DNA from: Streptomyces sp. TS71-3
Lineage (GTDB): Bacteria > Actinomycetota > Actinomycetes > Streptomycetales > Streptomycetaceae
Length of the DNA: 64,000 nt
NCBI RefSeq assembly: GCF_018327685.1
Contig: NZ_BNEL01000001.1
Location: forward strand, 2,790,001-2,854,000
Direction of reading: 5' to 3'
In this document: in pieces, positions 40,181-48,725 of the stretch
Position numbering within the stretch: the stretch's first letter is position 1
Layout: every line of letters starts with the position of its first letter
The notes under the pieces: model-generated
The model's database searches: none
Seen by the model: the letters and a program-made list of their open reading frames with translations, nothing else
What the model was told of the DNA's origin: nothing
Position numbers and translations under genes: made by a program

Positions 40181-41700
40181 TTATCTTTTTCGCGGTCCTG
40201 CAAGAGGGCCGCTGGCCTCCGGGCCCGGCATGACTGTGTCCCCCTGTCCGAGATGACGTGGGGGGTGGTGTTCACCGGGCCCGAGAGGTGCCGTCGGAGC
40301 CGCTGATGAGAGGTCCGGCCACCGTCCGGTCCGGCGCAACGCCGGACAGTTCACGGGCGGCAGGTCTGCATAACGTGGATGCGCGCGTACGACACCGAAG
40401 CCCAGGCCAGCCGCACCAAAGGAGCTGACAGCACGATGTTCGACACCGGCGACGTGGGCGTCTTCCTCGGCCTGGACGTCGGCAAGACCGCCCACCACGG
40501 CCACGGACTCACCCCAGCCGGCAAGAAGGTCTTCGACAAGCCCCTGCCCAACAGCGAACCGAAACTGCGAGCCGTCTTCGACAAGCTGGCCGCCAAATTC
40601 GGCACCGTCCTGCTGATCGTGGACCAGCCCGCCTCGATCGGCGCTCTGCCACTGACCGTGGCCCGGGACGCAGGCTGCAAGGTCGCCTACCTGCCCGGAC
40701 TTGCGATGCGCAGGATCGCCGACCTCTACCCGGGCGAGGCCAAGACCGACGCCAAGGACGCCGCGGTCATCGCGGACGCCGCCCGCACCATGCCCCACAC
40801 CCTGCGGTCCCTGGAACTGACCGATGAGATCACCGCCGAACTCACCGTGCTGGTCGGCTTCGACCAGGATCTTGCCACCGAGGCCACACGCACCAGCAAC
40901 CGCATACGCGGCCTGCTCACACAGTTCCACCCCAGCCTCGAACGCGTCCTGGGCCCGCGGCTGGATCACCAAGCAGTCACCTGGCTGCTGGAGCGCTACG
41001 GATCCCCATCCGCCCTCAGGAAAGCCGGCCGCCGCAAACTCGTCGAAACCATCCGACCCAAAGCCCCGCGCATGGCCCAGCGGCTGATCGACGACGTCTT
41101 CGACGCACTCGACGAACAGACCGTCGTGGTCCCGGGGACCGGCACGCTCGACATCGTGATCCCCTCGCTGGCCCGCTCGCTCGCGGCTGTCCACGAACAG
41201 CGCCGCGCTCTTCAAGCGCAGATCGAGGCCCTGCTGGAGGAGCACCCTCTTTCCCAGGTCCTGATCTCGATGCCGGGGATCGCGGTCAGGACCGCTGCCA
41301 CCCTGCTGGTCACCGTCGGCGACGGCACCAGCTTCCCCACCGCCGCCCATCTCGCCTCCTACGCCGGCCTGGCCCCGACCACCAAGTCGTCGGGCACATC
41401 GATCCACGGCGAACACGCGCCACGAGGCGGAAACCGCCAGCTCAAACGGGCGATGTTCCTGTCCGCTTTCGCCGCCTTGCACGATCCCGTCTCCCGCACC
41501 TACTACGACCGCTGCCGAGCCAGAGGAAAGACTCATACCCAGGCTCTCCTCCGCCTGGCCCGCCAGCGCATCAGCGTGCTCTTCGCGATGCTCCGCGACG
41601 GCACCTTCTACGAACACCGAACCCCACGCCCCGCTTGACCAAGGACATAGAGGCACCCCCCCGGCAAGGACAACCCCGGGCAGCCAATCGTCGCCAGGCC
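40180..41700 (+). mobile_element. IS110-family insertion sequence (ends approximate)
   Basis: A transposase gene with about 250 nt of upstream non-coding DNA and about 60 nt downstream. IS110 elements lack terminal inverted repeats, so ends cannot be fixed by eye. Upstream, CGTCCGGTCCGGCG-CAA-CGCCGGAC (about 40325-40350) forms a hairpin in the region where IS110-group elements encode their bridge RNA. The downstream end is near GACATAGAGGCACC (41643-41656). Confidence 0.75.
40436..41638 (+). CDS. IS110-family transposase (DEDD)
   Basis: 400-residue recombinase. N-terminal RuvC-like DEDD domain: GVFLGLDVGKTAHHGHGL (first Asp), LLIVDQPASIGALPLTVARD, GEAKTDAKDAAVIADAAR. C-terminal transposase_20 domain: LISMPGIAVRTAATLLVTVG, SYAGLAPTTKSSGTSIHGEH, with the catalytic Ser in TSIHG region. 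All parts are present and the frame is intact, so the element may be active. AAAGGAG precedes the ATG at 11-nt spacing. Inserted between the MFS/DUF397 remnant and the SARP gene. Confidence 0.92.
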   Translation: MFDTGDVGVFLGLDVGKTAHHGHGLTPAGKKVFDKPLPNSEPKLRAVFDKLAAKFGTVLLIVDQPASIGALPLTVARDAGCKVAYLPGLAMRRIADLYPGEAKTDAKDAAVIADAARTMPHTLRSLELTDEITAELTVLVGFDQDLATEATRTSNRIRGLLTQFHPSLERVLGPRLDHQAVTWLLERYGSPSALRKAGRRKLVETIRPKAPRMAQRLIDDVFDALDEQTVVVPGTGTLDIVIPSLARSLAAVHEQRRALQAQIEALLEEHPLSQVLISMPGIAVRTAATLLVTVGDGTSFPTAAHLASYAGLAPTTKSSGTSIHGEHAPRGGNRQLKRAMFLSAFAALHDPVSRTYYDRCRARGKTHTQALLRLARQRISVLFAMLRDGTFYEHRTPRPA

Positions 41701-41740
41701 GGCCCCGTCGAGCGCGACCGGCATCCGGCGGGAGCCGGGG

Positions 41741-44665
41741 TCAGCGGTTCGCCTCTCCGCGCTCCGTCACCGCGTCGGCTTCGGGGGCGTGGACGGGCGG
41801 GGTGAGGGCCGCCAGCTTGGTGCGGATCTGGGCGGCTTGGTGGTGGTCGAGTTCGGTGAAGACGTCCAGGGCCTTGCGCCAGGTCATGCCGGCTGCGACG
41901 CGGTCCTGCGCGGCGCGGTGCGTGTCGCCGAGGTGGTTGAGGATGTGCGCTTCCAGGTAGCGGTCGCCGAGGCTGCGGCAGAGGTCGAGCGCGCGCCGGT
42001 AGCACGCCGCGGCCTCGGTGTGGTCACCCAGGTGGTGGTGGGCGTGGCCGATGCTCTCCCAGGCGTAGGCCTGGCCTTCGCGGTCGTCGAACTCCTTGAG
42101 CACAGGCAGGGCCTGCCGGCAGCACAGCAGGGCCTGTCCGGAGTTGCCGAGGTAGGCGTGGGACCAGCCGAGGGCGGTCAGGGTCTGGGCCTGCCCCAGC
42201 CGGTCGCCGGTGGACTGGTACACGGCGTGGGCCTGGCCCACTTTCGGAAGCATCTGGGGGGTGGCGCGGTAGCCCTGCTTCCCCAGCGCCCTGACCTGGT
42301 CCACCAGCGTGTCGGCCTGGCCGGGCAGGTTCCCGGCCCGGACGAACAGATCCATCGCGCGGCGCAGGTGGGCGTGTGCTTCGTCCAGCCTGCCGTGGCG
42401 GTGGTAGGCCCGAGCGACGATACGGTGGGCGACCGGTTGCCCGAGAGGGTCGGCCAGCCGGCGCGCGGCATCCACCGCGGCATGGCCGACGGCGGCCAGG
42501 TCGTGCCAGTGGCCACGCCGATCGAGGTAGGTCGCGAGGGTCTGGGCCAGCCGCCATGTGTGCCCGTCGAAACCGCGCCCGGCGGCGTGGGCCACCACCC
42601 CCAGCAGCACGGCGTGCTCGCCGGTGAACCAGGCCAGCGCATTCCCGTGGTCGGCCGGGTGCTCGGGGAGGACCCCGGGTGACGGCGAGGGCAGAGCCAG
42701 TGAGTACCGCACCGGTTCCAGCACGCGGGCGGCGGTATGCGCGGTATGCAGGTAATGGTCCAGCATCCGCTGCTCCGCGGCGCGACCGTCCTCGCCGGAG
42801 TCGGTGGCGGCGACCTGCTCCCTGGCGTAGTCGCGCAGCAGGTCATGGCAGGTGTACCGGCCAGGAGCGTGCTCGGTCAGCAGGCTGACCCTGGTCAGTT
42901 CCGTCAGCAGTTTCCGCACCTGGGGCAGGGGCTGGGCGGCCAGGCTGGCCGCCGCGACAGCGGAGACGTCCGGGCCGGGGTGCAGCCCCAGCAGCCTGAA
43001 GAGCCTGGCCGCCGCCGGAGCGAGCGCGGTGTAGGAGCAGCCGAAGACCGCCCGCACCTCGCTGGCCGGGTCATCGACGGACAGGACGTCCAACCGGTGG
43101 CCGGCCTCGGCCAGCTCCGAGGCCAGGGTGCTGAGGGAGAAACCGGTCTGGGAGGCGTGCGCCGCGGCGATGGTCAGTGCGAGCGGGAGGCGGGTGCACT
43201 GAGCGATGATCTGCCGCACCGCCTCGGGTTCGGCGGCCACGCGCTCGGCGCCGAGCCGGCAGACCAGCACCTCCCGCGCTTCCTCCTCGCCGAGCAGGTC
43301 CAGGTGGATCGGGTGCGCCGCGTCCAGGGCCACCAGACCGGAGAGCCGGTCGCGGCTGGTCACCACCGTCACCGCCCCCGGGGTGCCGGGGAGCAGCGGT
43401 CTGACCTGCTCGGCGTCTCGGGCGTTGTCCAGCACCACGAGGACCTTCTTGCCGTCCAGCAGGCTCCGGTACAGCGCGGTCTTCCCCTCCGGGCTCACCG
43501 GAAGGTGCTGCGGGGCAGCGCCAAGGGCTTCGAGGAAGCCGCCCAACGCCTCGGCCGGATCCATCGCCCGCGCCCGCGGATCGAACCCCCGAAGGTTCAC
43601 ATACAGCTGGCCATGGGGAAACCGGTCCCGAACCGCGTGTGCCCAGTACACGGCCAATGCGGTCTTGCCGATCCCCGCAGGTCCGCCGATCGAAACGATC
43701 ACCGTGGTTCCCGCACCGGCTGCGGCATCCACCTGCGCGGTGAGTGCGGCCGACTCCCGGCCCCGACCCGCGAGGCGGGCGACCGCGGCGGGAAGCTGGT
43801 GCGGAACCACCGCGCCCTCGGGCCTCACCGCGCCCTCGGGCCTCACCGCGGCCTCGGGCCTCACCGCGGCCTCGGGCCTCACCGCGGCTTCGGGCCTCGG
43901 GATCGATCGAGCGCTCGACGCGGCCAGGGACGGGTCGGCGGTGAGCAACTGCTGATGGATGCGCTGCACCACGGGACCCGGGTCGGTGCCCAACTCCTCG
44001 ACGAGGCGGCGGCGCAACCCCTGATAGTGCTCCAGGGCCTCGACCTGCCGGCCGCAGCTGTAGAGAGCGAGCATCAGCTGCCCGGCCACGCGCTCGTCCA
44101 ACGGGTACCGCAGGACGCGCCCGGACAGTTTCGGCAGCAGCTCGGCGTGCCGACCGCAGCGTAACGCGACGTCAGCGTGGTCGAGTTCGGCAGCCAGGCG
44201 TTCGTTGCCCAGGGCGACGCGGACGCCGGACGCCCACGGCGTGTCCAGGCCGGACAGCGGTTCGCTCCGCCACAGGCGCAGGCCCTGCTCCAACAGCTCA
44301 AGGGCTTGCTGATCGTCGTGAGCGACCCGGGCCCGGGTGACCAGGTCGAGGAACCGGCAGACGTCGACGGCCTGTTCGTCGACGGCGACAAGGTACCCAC
44401 CGGAGCAGCGGTCCAGCCGGACCTCGTCACCGGCTGCGCTCAGTGCCCTGCGTAATCGCGACAGATAGTTGTACAGGGTCTCCCGCCCACGTCGGGGACC
44501 GCGCTCCCCCCACACACGGTCGAGCAACTGATCGGTGGAGACGGGACGGTTGGCCTCCATCAGCAGCGCCCCGAGTACCGAGCGCTGCTTGCCATGGCCC
44601 AGATCGACCGCCACACCGCCGACCCGGGCCTCGATGCCACCGAATAATCGGAACTCGACCGCCAT
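41741..44665 (-). CDS. AfsR/SARP-family regulator with NB-ARC and TPR domains
   Basis: 974-residue regulator. Residues 1-95: OmpR-like DNA-binding domain (VEFRLFGGIEARVGGVAVDL, LYNYLSRLRRALSAAG). 100-250: BTAD (EPLSGLDTPWASGVRVALGN). A linker of five RPEAAV/RPEGAV repeats follows. Then NB-ARC: GGPAGIGKTALAVYWAH, KKVLVVLDNARDAEQVRPLL, and about seven TPRs at the C-terminus (AQTLTALGWSHAYLGNSGQA, AYAWESIGHAHHHLGDHTEA). ATG 44665 was chosen because GAGGGGAG precedes it. Its likely target includes the 11-bp direct repeats in the divergent gap at 44805-44838. Confidence 0.9.
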   Translation of the reverse strand: MAVEFRLFGGIEARVGGVAVDLGHGKQRSVLGALLMEANRPVSTDQLLDRVWGERGPRRGRETLYNYLSRLRRALSAAGDEVRLDRCSGGYLVAVDEQAVDVCRFLDLVTRARVAHDDQQALELLEQGLRLWRSEPLSGLDTPWASGVRVALGNERLAAELDHADVALRCGRHAELLPKLSGRVLRYPLDERVAGQLMLALYSCGRQVEALEHYQGLRRRLVEELGTDPGPVVQRIHQQLLTADPSLAASSARSIPRPEAAVRPEAAVRPEAAVRPEGAVRPEGAVVPHQLPAAVARLAGRGRESAALTAQVDAAAGAGTTVIVSIGGPAGIGKTALAVYWAHAVRDRFPHGQLYVNLRGFDPRARAMDPAEALGGFLEALGAAPQHLPVSPEGKTALYRSLLDGKKVLVVLDNARDAEQVRPLLPGTPGAVTVVTSRDRLSGLVALDAAHPIHLDLLGEEEAREVLVCRLGAERVAAEPEAVRQIIAQCTRLPLALTIAAAHASQTGFSLSTLASELAEAGHRLDVLSVDDPASEVRAVFGCSYTALAPAAARLFRLLGLHPGPDVSAVAAASLAAQPLPQVRKLLTELTRVSLLTEHAPGRYTCHDLLRDYAREQVAATDSGEDGRAAEQRMLDHYLHTAHTAARVLEPVRYSLALPSPSPGVLPEHPADHGNALAWFTGEHAVLLGVVAHAAGRGFDGHTWRLAQTLATYLDRRGHWHDLAAVGHAAVDAARRLADPLGQPVAHRIVARAYHRHGRLDEAHAHLRRAMDLFVRAGNLPGQADTLVDQVRALGKQGYRATPQMLPKVGQAHAVYQSTGDRLGQAQTLTALGWSHAYLGNSGQALLCCRQALPVLKEFDDREGQAYAWESIGHAHHHLGDHTEAAACYRRALDLCRSLGDRYLEAHILNHLGDTHRAAQDRVAAGMTWRKALDVFTELDHHQAAQIRTKLAALTPPVHAPEADAVTERGEANR
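43806..43897. repeat. 18-bp tandem repeat coding the RPEAAV linker
   Basis: Five near-identical 18-bp units (CTCGGGCCTCACCGCGGC type) inside the SARP gene, encoding RPEAAV x3 and RPEGAV x2. Copy number may vary between strains without breaking the frame. Confidence 0.9.
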
Positions 44666-44804
44666 CACCGCTCCCCTCTCGATCGCCTCACTGTAGGACG
44701 GGCCCCTGCTTCTCTGCCGCCGGATCACTGCCCTCGAACGCTTTCCGGGGCCTTACGGGAGACGGTTCGAACCCCGCCCGTACGTCCCTGAGCTGCGGGT
44801 TTTA

Positions 44805-44838
44805 GGTTCCTCGCAGGTTCCTCGCACGGTTCTCCGCA
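44805..44838. promoter_or_regulatory. Candidate SARP-binding direct repeats with 11-bp period
   Basis: GGTTCCTCGCA occurs twice in direct succession (44805-44815, 44816-44826), followed by a near copy GGTTCTCCGCA (44828-44838). Direct heptamers with 11-bp spacing are the usual SARP operator layout. It lies in the 306-nt gap between the divergent SARP gene and the secreted-protein gene. No gene is seen in that gap. Confidence 0.6.
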
Positions 44839-44971
44839 CCCTCGTTCTGCGAGCATCGCCCTGCTCGGGGCCGCGGCGGCAGATGCCGAGGACGGCTCCA
44901 GCGGTCTGTGACACACGTCAGTAGATGGTCGAGAGCAACGGGCCGCTCTCATACACGCAGAGAGGCATCCA

Positions 44972-45571
44972 GTGACAGAACATCGAACCTCCGGACTGAC
45001 CGCACTACGCCGGTCCCTCGTCGTGCTTGCCGCGGCCCTCTTCACGCTGCCGGCGATCGCGGGGACCGCCGGCGCCGCCTCCGGCTCCGGCGCGGGCTTC
45101 GCGGCACAGGCGCAACGCCTCGGCCTCAGCAACTCCGAGGCCACTGCCCTCCAATCCAGGGCCGACCGCTACCTGGACGAGATGGGCGGGACCCAAGTGG
45201 GCGTCAACAAGATCCGCCTGGGCTCCGGGGCCGAGGTGGTCATGGCGCTGCCCGGAGAGAAGTACGCCCGTGACCTCGACGCGGCGTCCTCGCCGGCCGG
45301 CACGCAGGGTGCCGCCTACGTATGCAACTACGGCCACATGTGCGCGTACCAGCTCATGTACGAGACCGGCGACGTCATCGACATGTACACCTGCAAGGAC
45401 TACGTGATCCCCTGGGTTGGCACGGGGTCCTGGGACAACAACCAGACCACCGGAACGGTGGCGTACTTCAAGGACAACAACGGGACGATCGGCTGGTCCT
45501 CGCCCGGAGCCCGCAGCTGGGATGAGGACGCTCCGTGGGACTGGGTCCACTGGGTCAACAACTGCAGGTAG
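44972..45571 (+). CDS. Secreted peptidase inhibitor I36-like protein
   Basis: 199-residue exported protein. Signal peptide MTEHRTSGLTALRRSLVVLA with a hydrophobic stretch AALFTLPAIAG, ending GAASG. The C-terminal domain has CNYGHMCAYQLMYETGDVID, TGSWDNNQTTGTVAYFKDNN and WVHWVNNCR, with four Cys, resembling the beta/gamma-crystallin-like SMPI/I36 inhibitor fold common in Streptomyces. The GTG start follows GAGAGGC. Divergent from the SARP gene across its putative operator, so it may be a SARP target. Inhibitor activity is inference. Confidence 0.75.
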   Translation: MTEHRTSGLTALRRSLVVLAAALFTLPAIAGTAGAASGSGAGFAAQAQRLGLSNSEATALQSRADRYLDEMGGTQVGVNKIRLGSGAEVVMALPGEKYARDLDAASSPAGTQGAAYVCNYGHMCAYQLMYETGDVIDMYTCKDYVIPWVGTGSWDNNQTTGTVAYFKDNNGTIGWSSPGARSWDEDAPWDWVHWVNNCR

Positions 45572-45780
45572 CCCTCGCTCATGCCTGACCGGGCCCCGCC
45601 GGACATCCGGCGGGGCCCGCTGCCGCATACGCACCCGGGGATGCCGCCCTGGCGCCGGACGCGCCGTCCATGGCCGGGCATCGGGGGAGCAATCGACGGG
45701 ATTCCCCTCCTCCCCGCCTCCTTGGAGGTTACTGTACGGATGCGCCGCGCTACCCACCGCGGTCGCATAAGGAGGAACCT

Positions 45781-46317
45781 GTGTCATCGCCCTGTGCTCC
45801 CGAGCACGCACCGGCCGGCGATGTGGGCGCGGCGCTCATGATCATCGACTCCCGCCTCAAGGCCATCTACGACGGCAAGACGGAGACCGACTCCGAACAA
45901 CAGGCGTTCATGGACCAGTTCATCGACTCCCTGGGCCCCGACGGAGCCGATGACGTGCTGGACGGCACGTGCACGCTCATCTTCATGTTCATGCAGTGGC
46001 TTCGGGCGGCCTACGAGGACCACGACAAGGACGTCATCGAGTACGTGGTGCCCAACCTCGTGGCCTCGATGCGCATGATGCCCAAGAGCATTCGCCCCGA
46101 GGCCATCCCCACCATGGCCGGGCTGCTCGTCGCCGCGGGCACCGACCTGAGCCCCAACCTGTGGCGCAAGCAGTACGGATACTGGACCGACGACGAGATG
46201 ACTCCCCTGGAAGCCACCGCCTTCCTGCTCGCGGAGCACATCAACCGCCTGACCGACGACCGCGACTTCGCCACGCGCATGATCGCCGACGCCCTGTCCA
46301 AGGCGCACGAAGGCTGA
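45781..46317 (+). CDS. Hypothetical helical protein
   Basis: 178-residue protein not recognised. It is acidic and almost wholly helical, with no signal peptide or membrane segment: IDSRLKAIYDGKTETDSEQQ, AFMDQFIDSLGPDGADDVLD, LVASMRMMPKSIRPEAIPTM, PLEATAFLLAEHINRLTDDR. GTG 45781 is well supported by GGAGGA four nt upstream. Base composition is normal for the window. It stands alone between the I36-like gene and a repeat-rich gap. Confidence 0.75.
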   Translation: MSSPCAPEHAPAGDVGAALMIIDSRLKAIYDGKTETDSEQQAFMDQFIDSLGPDGADDVLDGTCTLIFMFMQWLRAAYEDHDKDVIEYVVPNLVASMRMMPKSIRPEAIPTMAGLLVAAGTDLSPNLWRKQYGYWTDDEMTPLEATAFLLAEHINRLTDDRDFATRMIADALSKAHEG

Positions 46318-46359
46318 CGTGCCGCACCACCGAGCGGGCACGCCCTGCCGCTGACGGCG

Positions 46360-46500
46360 CGCCCTCGTCCGGCGGACGGTGGCTTGCTCCCGGCACTCTC
46401 GTCCGGCGGACGCTGGCTTTCCCCCGGCACTCCCCCCCCGGCGGACGGTGGCTTCCGCCCCCCCCGGCCCCTCGTCCGGCGGACCGTGGCTCCTCCGCGG
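46360..46500. repeat. Tandem repeat, about four ~35-45-bp units (CGTCCGGCGGACGGTGGCTT)
   Basis: Four imperfect copies of CGTCCGGCGGACGGTGGCTT followed by a CCCGGCACTC spacer. The 360-nt gap 46318-46678 holds only this array and no gene I can support. Confidence 0.8.
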
Positions 46501-46678
46501 CTCCCGGGACCCCTCCCCGCGACTCTGCGGTGTCATCCGTTCGTGCGGAACCCGTCCGAGGCGCCCGGCGGGCGCCCCTCGCGGCCATGCACGATGCGCA
46601 GGGGCCGTCCGCCAGGTCGGGTGGTGGCGGGCAGCCGAGAAAAGTCCGCGCCGGCGGTAAACACACGGCAACGAGCTG

Positions 46679-46996
46679 ATGCCCGTGCGCATCACCGCCC
46701 TCTACCGCCCGCGCCTCACCGAGGCACCGGCCGACCCGCTGATGAGCGTGGTCCGCCGGACGGCGGACCGGCTCGCCTCGTCCTGGGCACCGGACCAGCA
46801 TGAGCAGGAGCGGCTGCTCGCGATCCTGCGCGGGCGGGCGGAAGCGCCCCAGCCGGCCGAGGTCGAGGCGGGCACCACGGACGGGGCCGATGCAGACACC
46901 GCGGCAACGGCCGGGGCGGGCCCCACTGACGGGCCCGAGGCGGACACCATGGCAAGGTCCGAGGCGGGCACCACCGACGGGGGAGAAGCGCCGTGA
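46679..46996 (+). CDS. Small hypothetical protein
   Basis: 105 residues: MPVRITALYRPRLTEAPADP, SVVRRTADRLASSWAPDQHE, QERLLAILRGRAEAPQPAEV and then a low-complexity Ala/Thr/Asp tail with repeated EAGTTDG. Not recognised. No clear ribosome binding site. Its stop overlaps a tiny 18-codon frame (GTG 46993 to 47049) whose stop in turn overlaps the GTG of the M48-like gene, a chain of GTGA overlaps suggesting coupled translation. Confidence 0.5.
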   Translation: MPVRITALYRPRLTEAPADPLMSVVRRTADRLASSWAPDQHEQERLLAILRGRAEAPQPAEVEAGTTDGADADTAATAGAGPTDGPEADTMARSEAGTTDGGEAP

Positions 46997-47045
46997 CCGC
47001 GATGGCGACGCGCGGCAGGGCCCGACGGCATGAGGCGGGCCACCG

Positions 47046-47591
47046 GTGAACGCGCTGCGGGAAACACTCGCCGCGGCGCTGGCGCTCGTGCTCGCCGCGC
47101 TGCTCGTGGCGGGGCTGATGGTGCTGACGGCCACCCTCGGCTTCCTCTGGTACTCCCTGGTGGCGGCGCTGGCCGTCACCCTGCTGGCCGCTCTGCCCGG
47201 GACCATCGTCGTCGTGGCCGCCTTCCTCCCCATCGTCTCGGCGGATGTGAACGCCGTACGCCACGTGCGCCGCCGCGGCGGGATTCCGCCGACCGCGGTC
47301 CCGATGCCACCGGACCGGGCCCAGCGGCTGTGGAAGATCGTCGCTGAGCTGGCAGGGGAGATGGGGACGCCGGCACCGGACTGGATCTGGCTCGTGCCGG
47401 ACGCAGGCTCGTCCGTGCACGAGTCCCGCCGTCTTCTGCGCCCGCCCAGACGGACGCGGCACCTGTGCGTCGGGACCCGGCTGCTCGACGAGTTGACGGC
47501 CGATGGACGTCTCGCGGTCGCGGGGGATCCTGACGATGTTCTGGGCCTGCATCACGATGGTGGGCGGCTCGCAGCCACCCCCGTGACATGA
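47046..47591 (+). pseudogene. Truncated M48-like membrane metallopeptidase
   Basis: 181-codon frame with two N-terminal helices (LAAALALVLAALLVAGLMVL, LVAALAVTLLAALPGTIVVV), then ELAGEMGTPAPDWIWLVPDA and CVGTRLLDELTADGRLAVAG. This resembles the part of M48-type peptidases just before the zinc motif, where LLDELTxxELRAVLAHELGH would be expected. The HExxH motif and everything after it are missing; the frame ends in unrelated sequence. Probably a broken gene. Identification is by recalled similarity and moderately certain. Confidence 0.5.
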
Positions 47592-47683
47592 GCGAGGCCG
47601 GGAGGCGGCCGGCGGCGGCGATGGGACGAGCCGCCGGCGCCCGGCCGCCCCGGGCGTCACGACCGCATCGGCCGCCCCGGGCG

Positions 47684-48598
47684 TCACGACCGCACCGGCA
47701 GCGAGGGCCGCACCACCCGTCGGCTCTCCTGGAGCAGCAGGTGCAGCAGCGGGTTCGTGCGGTGCCGGGGCCAGATGAGCGCCAGCGTGAGCGGTTCCGC
47801 GTCCTGAAGCGGGAGCCAGGTCAGCCGGGGGTACGGGAAGTAAGCGGCGGTCGACGCGGGCGCGATCCAGCAGCCGTGGCCGGCGGCGACGAGGTGCAGG
47901 CACTCCTCGGGGGTGCGGCCCTGGGGACCGAACACCGCGCGGGTGCCGTCGGGGCGCGGGTCGATGAACCAGAAGCGGACGACCGCCTCCGGCATGCCGT
48001 CGCGCGGGCCGACGACGGGTTCCGCGGCGAGGTCGGCGACCGTCAGCGACGAGCGGGTGGCGAGCGGGTGACCGGGCGGCAGCGCGACCCAGCGCGGCTC
48101 GTCGATCAGCGGGTGGACCGCGAAGCGCGGGTCCTCGCCGATCGGCAGCCACAGGAACGCGGCGTCGGCGGCGCCCTCGGTCAGCGCCTCGATCTCGTCC
48201 GGCAGCGTGTGCACGGCGATCGGCCTGACCTCCAGGTCCGGCGCGTCGCGGCGGAGCGCGGCCTCGACCTCCGGCATGAAGTGCGCGGTGCTCTGCGCCT
48301 TGAACGCGATCCGCAGCGGGCCCGAGCGGCCCGAGCCCGCCGACCGCGCCTCGCCGACCATCGCCTCGGCGGCCGTCAGCAGCGCGCTGCCCTGTTTCAG
48401 AACGATCTGTCCGGCCGCGGTGAGCTCGACACCCGACGGCAGCCGGTGCACCAGTGGTGTCCCGACGACCCGCTCAAGCTGCCGGATCTGCCCGCTGACC
48501 GCCTGCTGGGTCATGTTCAGCAGCGCCGCGGCACGCGTCATGCTGCCCTCGCCGGCGACCGCCGCGAGGGCTTCCAGCAGCCGCAGGTTCAGGTCCAC
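47684..48598 (-). CDS. LysR-family transcriptional regulator
   Basis: 304-residue regulator. N-terminal helix-turn-helix: LRLLEALAAVAGEGSMTRAA, ALLNMTQQAVSGQIRQLERV, VGTPLVHRLPSGVELTAAGQ; the rest is the periplasmic-binding-like effector domain (LRIAFKAQSTAHFMPEVEAA, AAFLWLPIGEDPRF). GTG 48598 fits the family start; the longer upstream frame is not conserved. It is divergent from an SDR gene, with a perfect palindrome between them. It probably controls the SDR/alcohol dehydrogenase genes in response to an unknown metabolite. Confidence 0.88.
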   Translation of the reverse strand: MDLNLRLLEALAAVAGEGSMTRAAALLNMTQQAVSGQIRQLERVVGTPLVHRLPSGVELTAAGQIVLKQGSALLTAAEAMVGEARSAGSGRSGPLRIAFKAQSTAHFMPEVEAALRRDAPDLEVRPIAVHTLPDEIEALTEGAADAAFLWLPIGEDPRFAVHPLIDEPRWVALPPGHPLATRSSLTVADLAAEPVVGPRDGMPEAVVRFWFIDPRPDGTRAVFGPQGRTPEECLHLVAAGHGCWIAPASTAAYFPYPRLTWLPLQDAEPLTLALIWPRHRTNPLLHLLLQESRRVVRPSLPVRS

Positions 48599-48611
48599 CC
48601 GTCCGATTCTC

Positions 48612-48630
48612 CCACAACGGTCCGTTGTGG
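48612..48630. promoter_or_regulatory. LysR operator candidate
   Basis: CCACAACGG-T-CCGTTGTGG, a perfect palindrome with 9-bp arms, 13 nt upstream of the LysR start in the divergent region. It contains no classical T-N11-A box but is the best symmetric site there. Confidence 0.65.
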
Positions 48631-48725
48631 CCTCCCAACGAGACTCTGTTTCCCCTACTCGCGAGTTCCGTCTGACCATAAGTCCACCGATCCGGTTGGA
48701 GCTCGTGGGAGCTGTTGGGAGTGGT

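Noticed and set aside
44768..44785. tRNA T-arm-like sequence GGTTCGAACCCC
   Set aside because: No D-arm, anticodon arm or acceptor pairing around it, and the stem flanks do not pair; not a tRNA or clear att site.
46993..47049. HEAGH zinc-protease motif in an 18-codon frame
   Set aside because: Far too short for a protease; chance occurrence.
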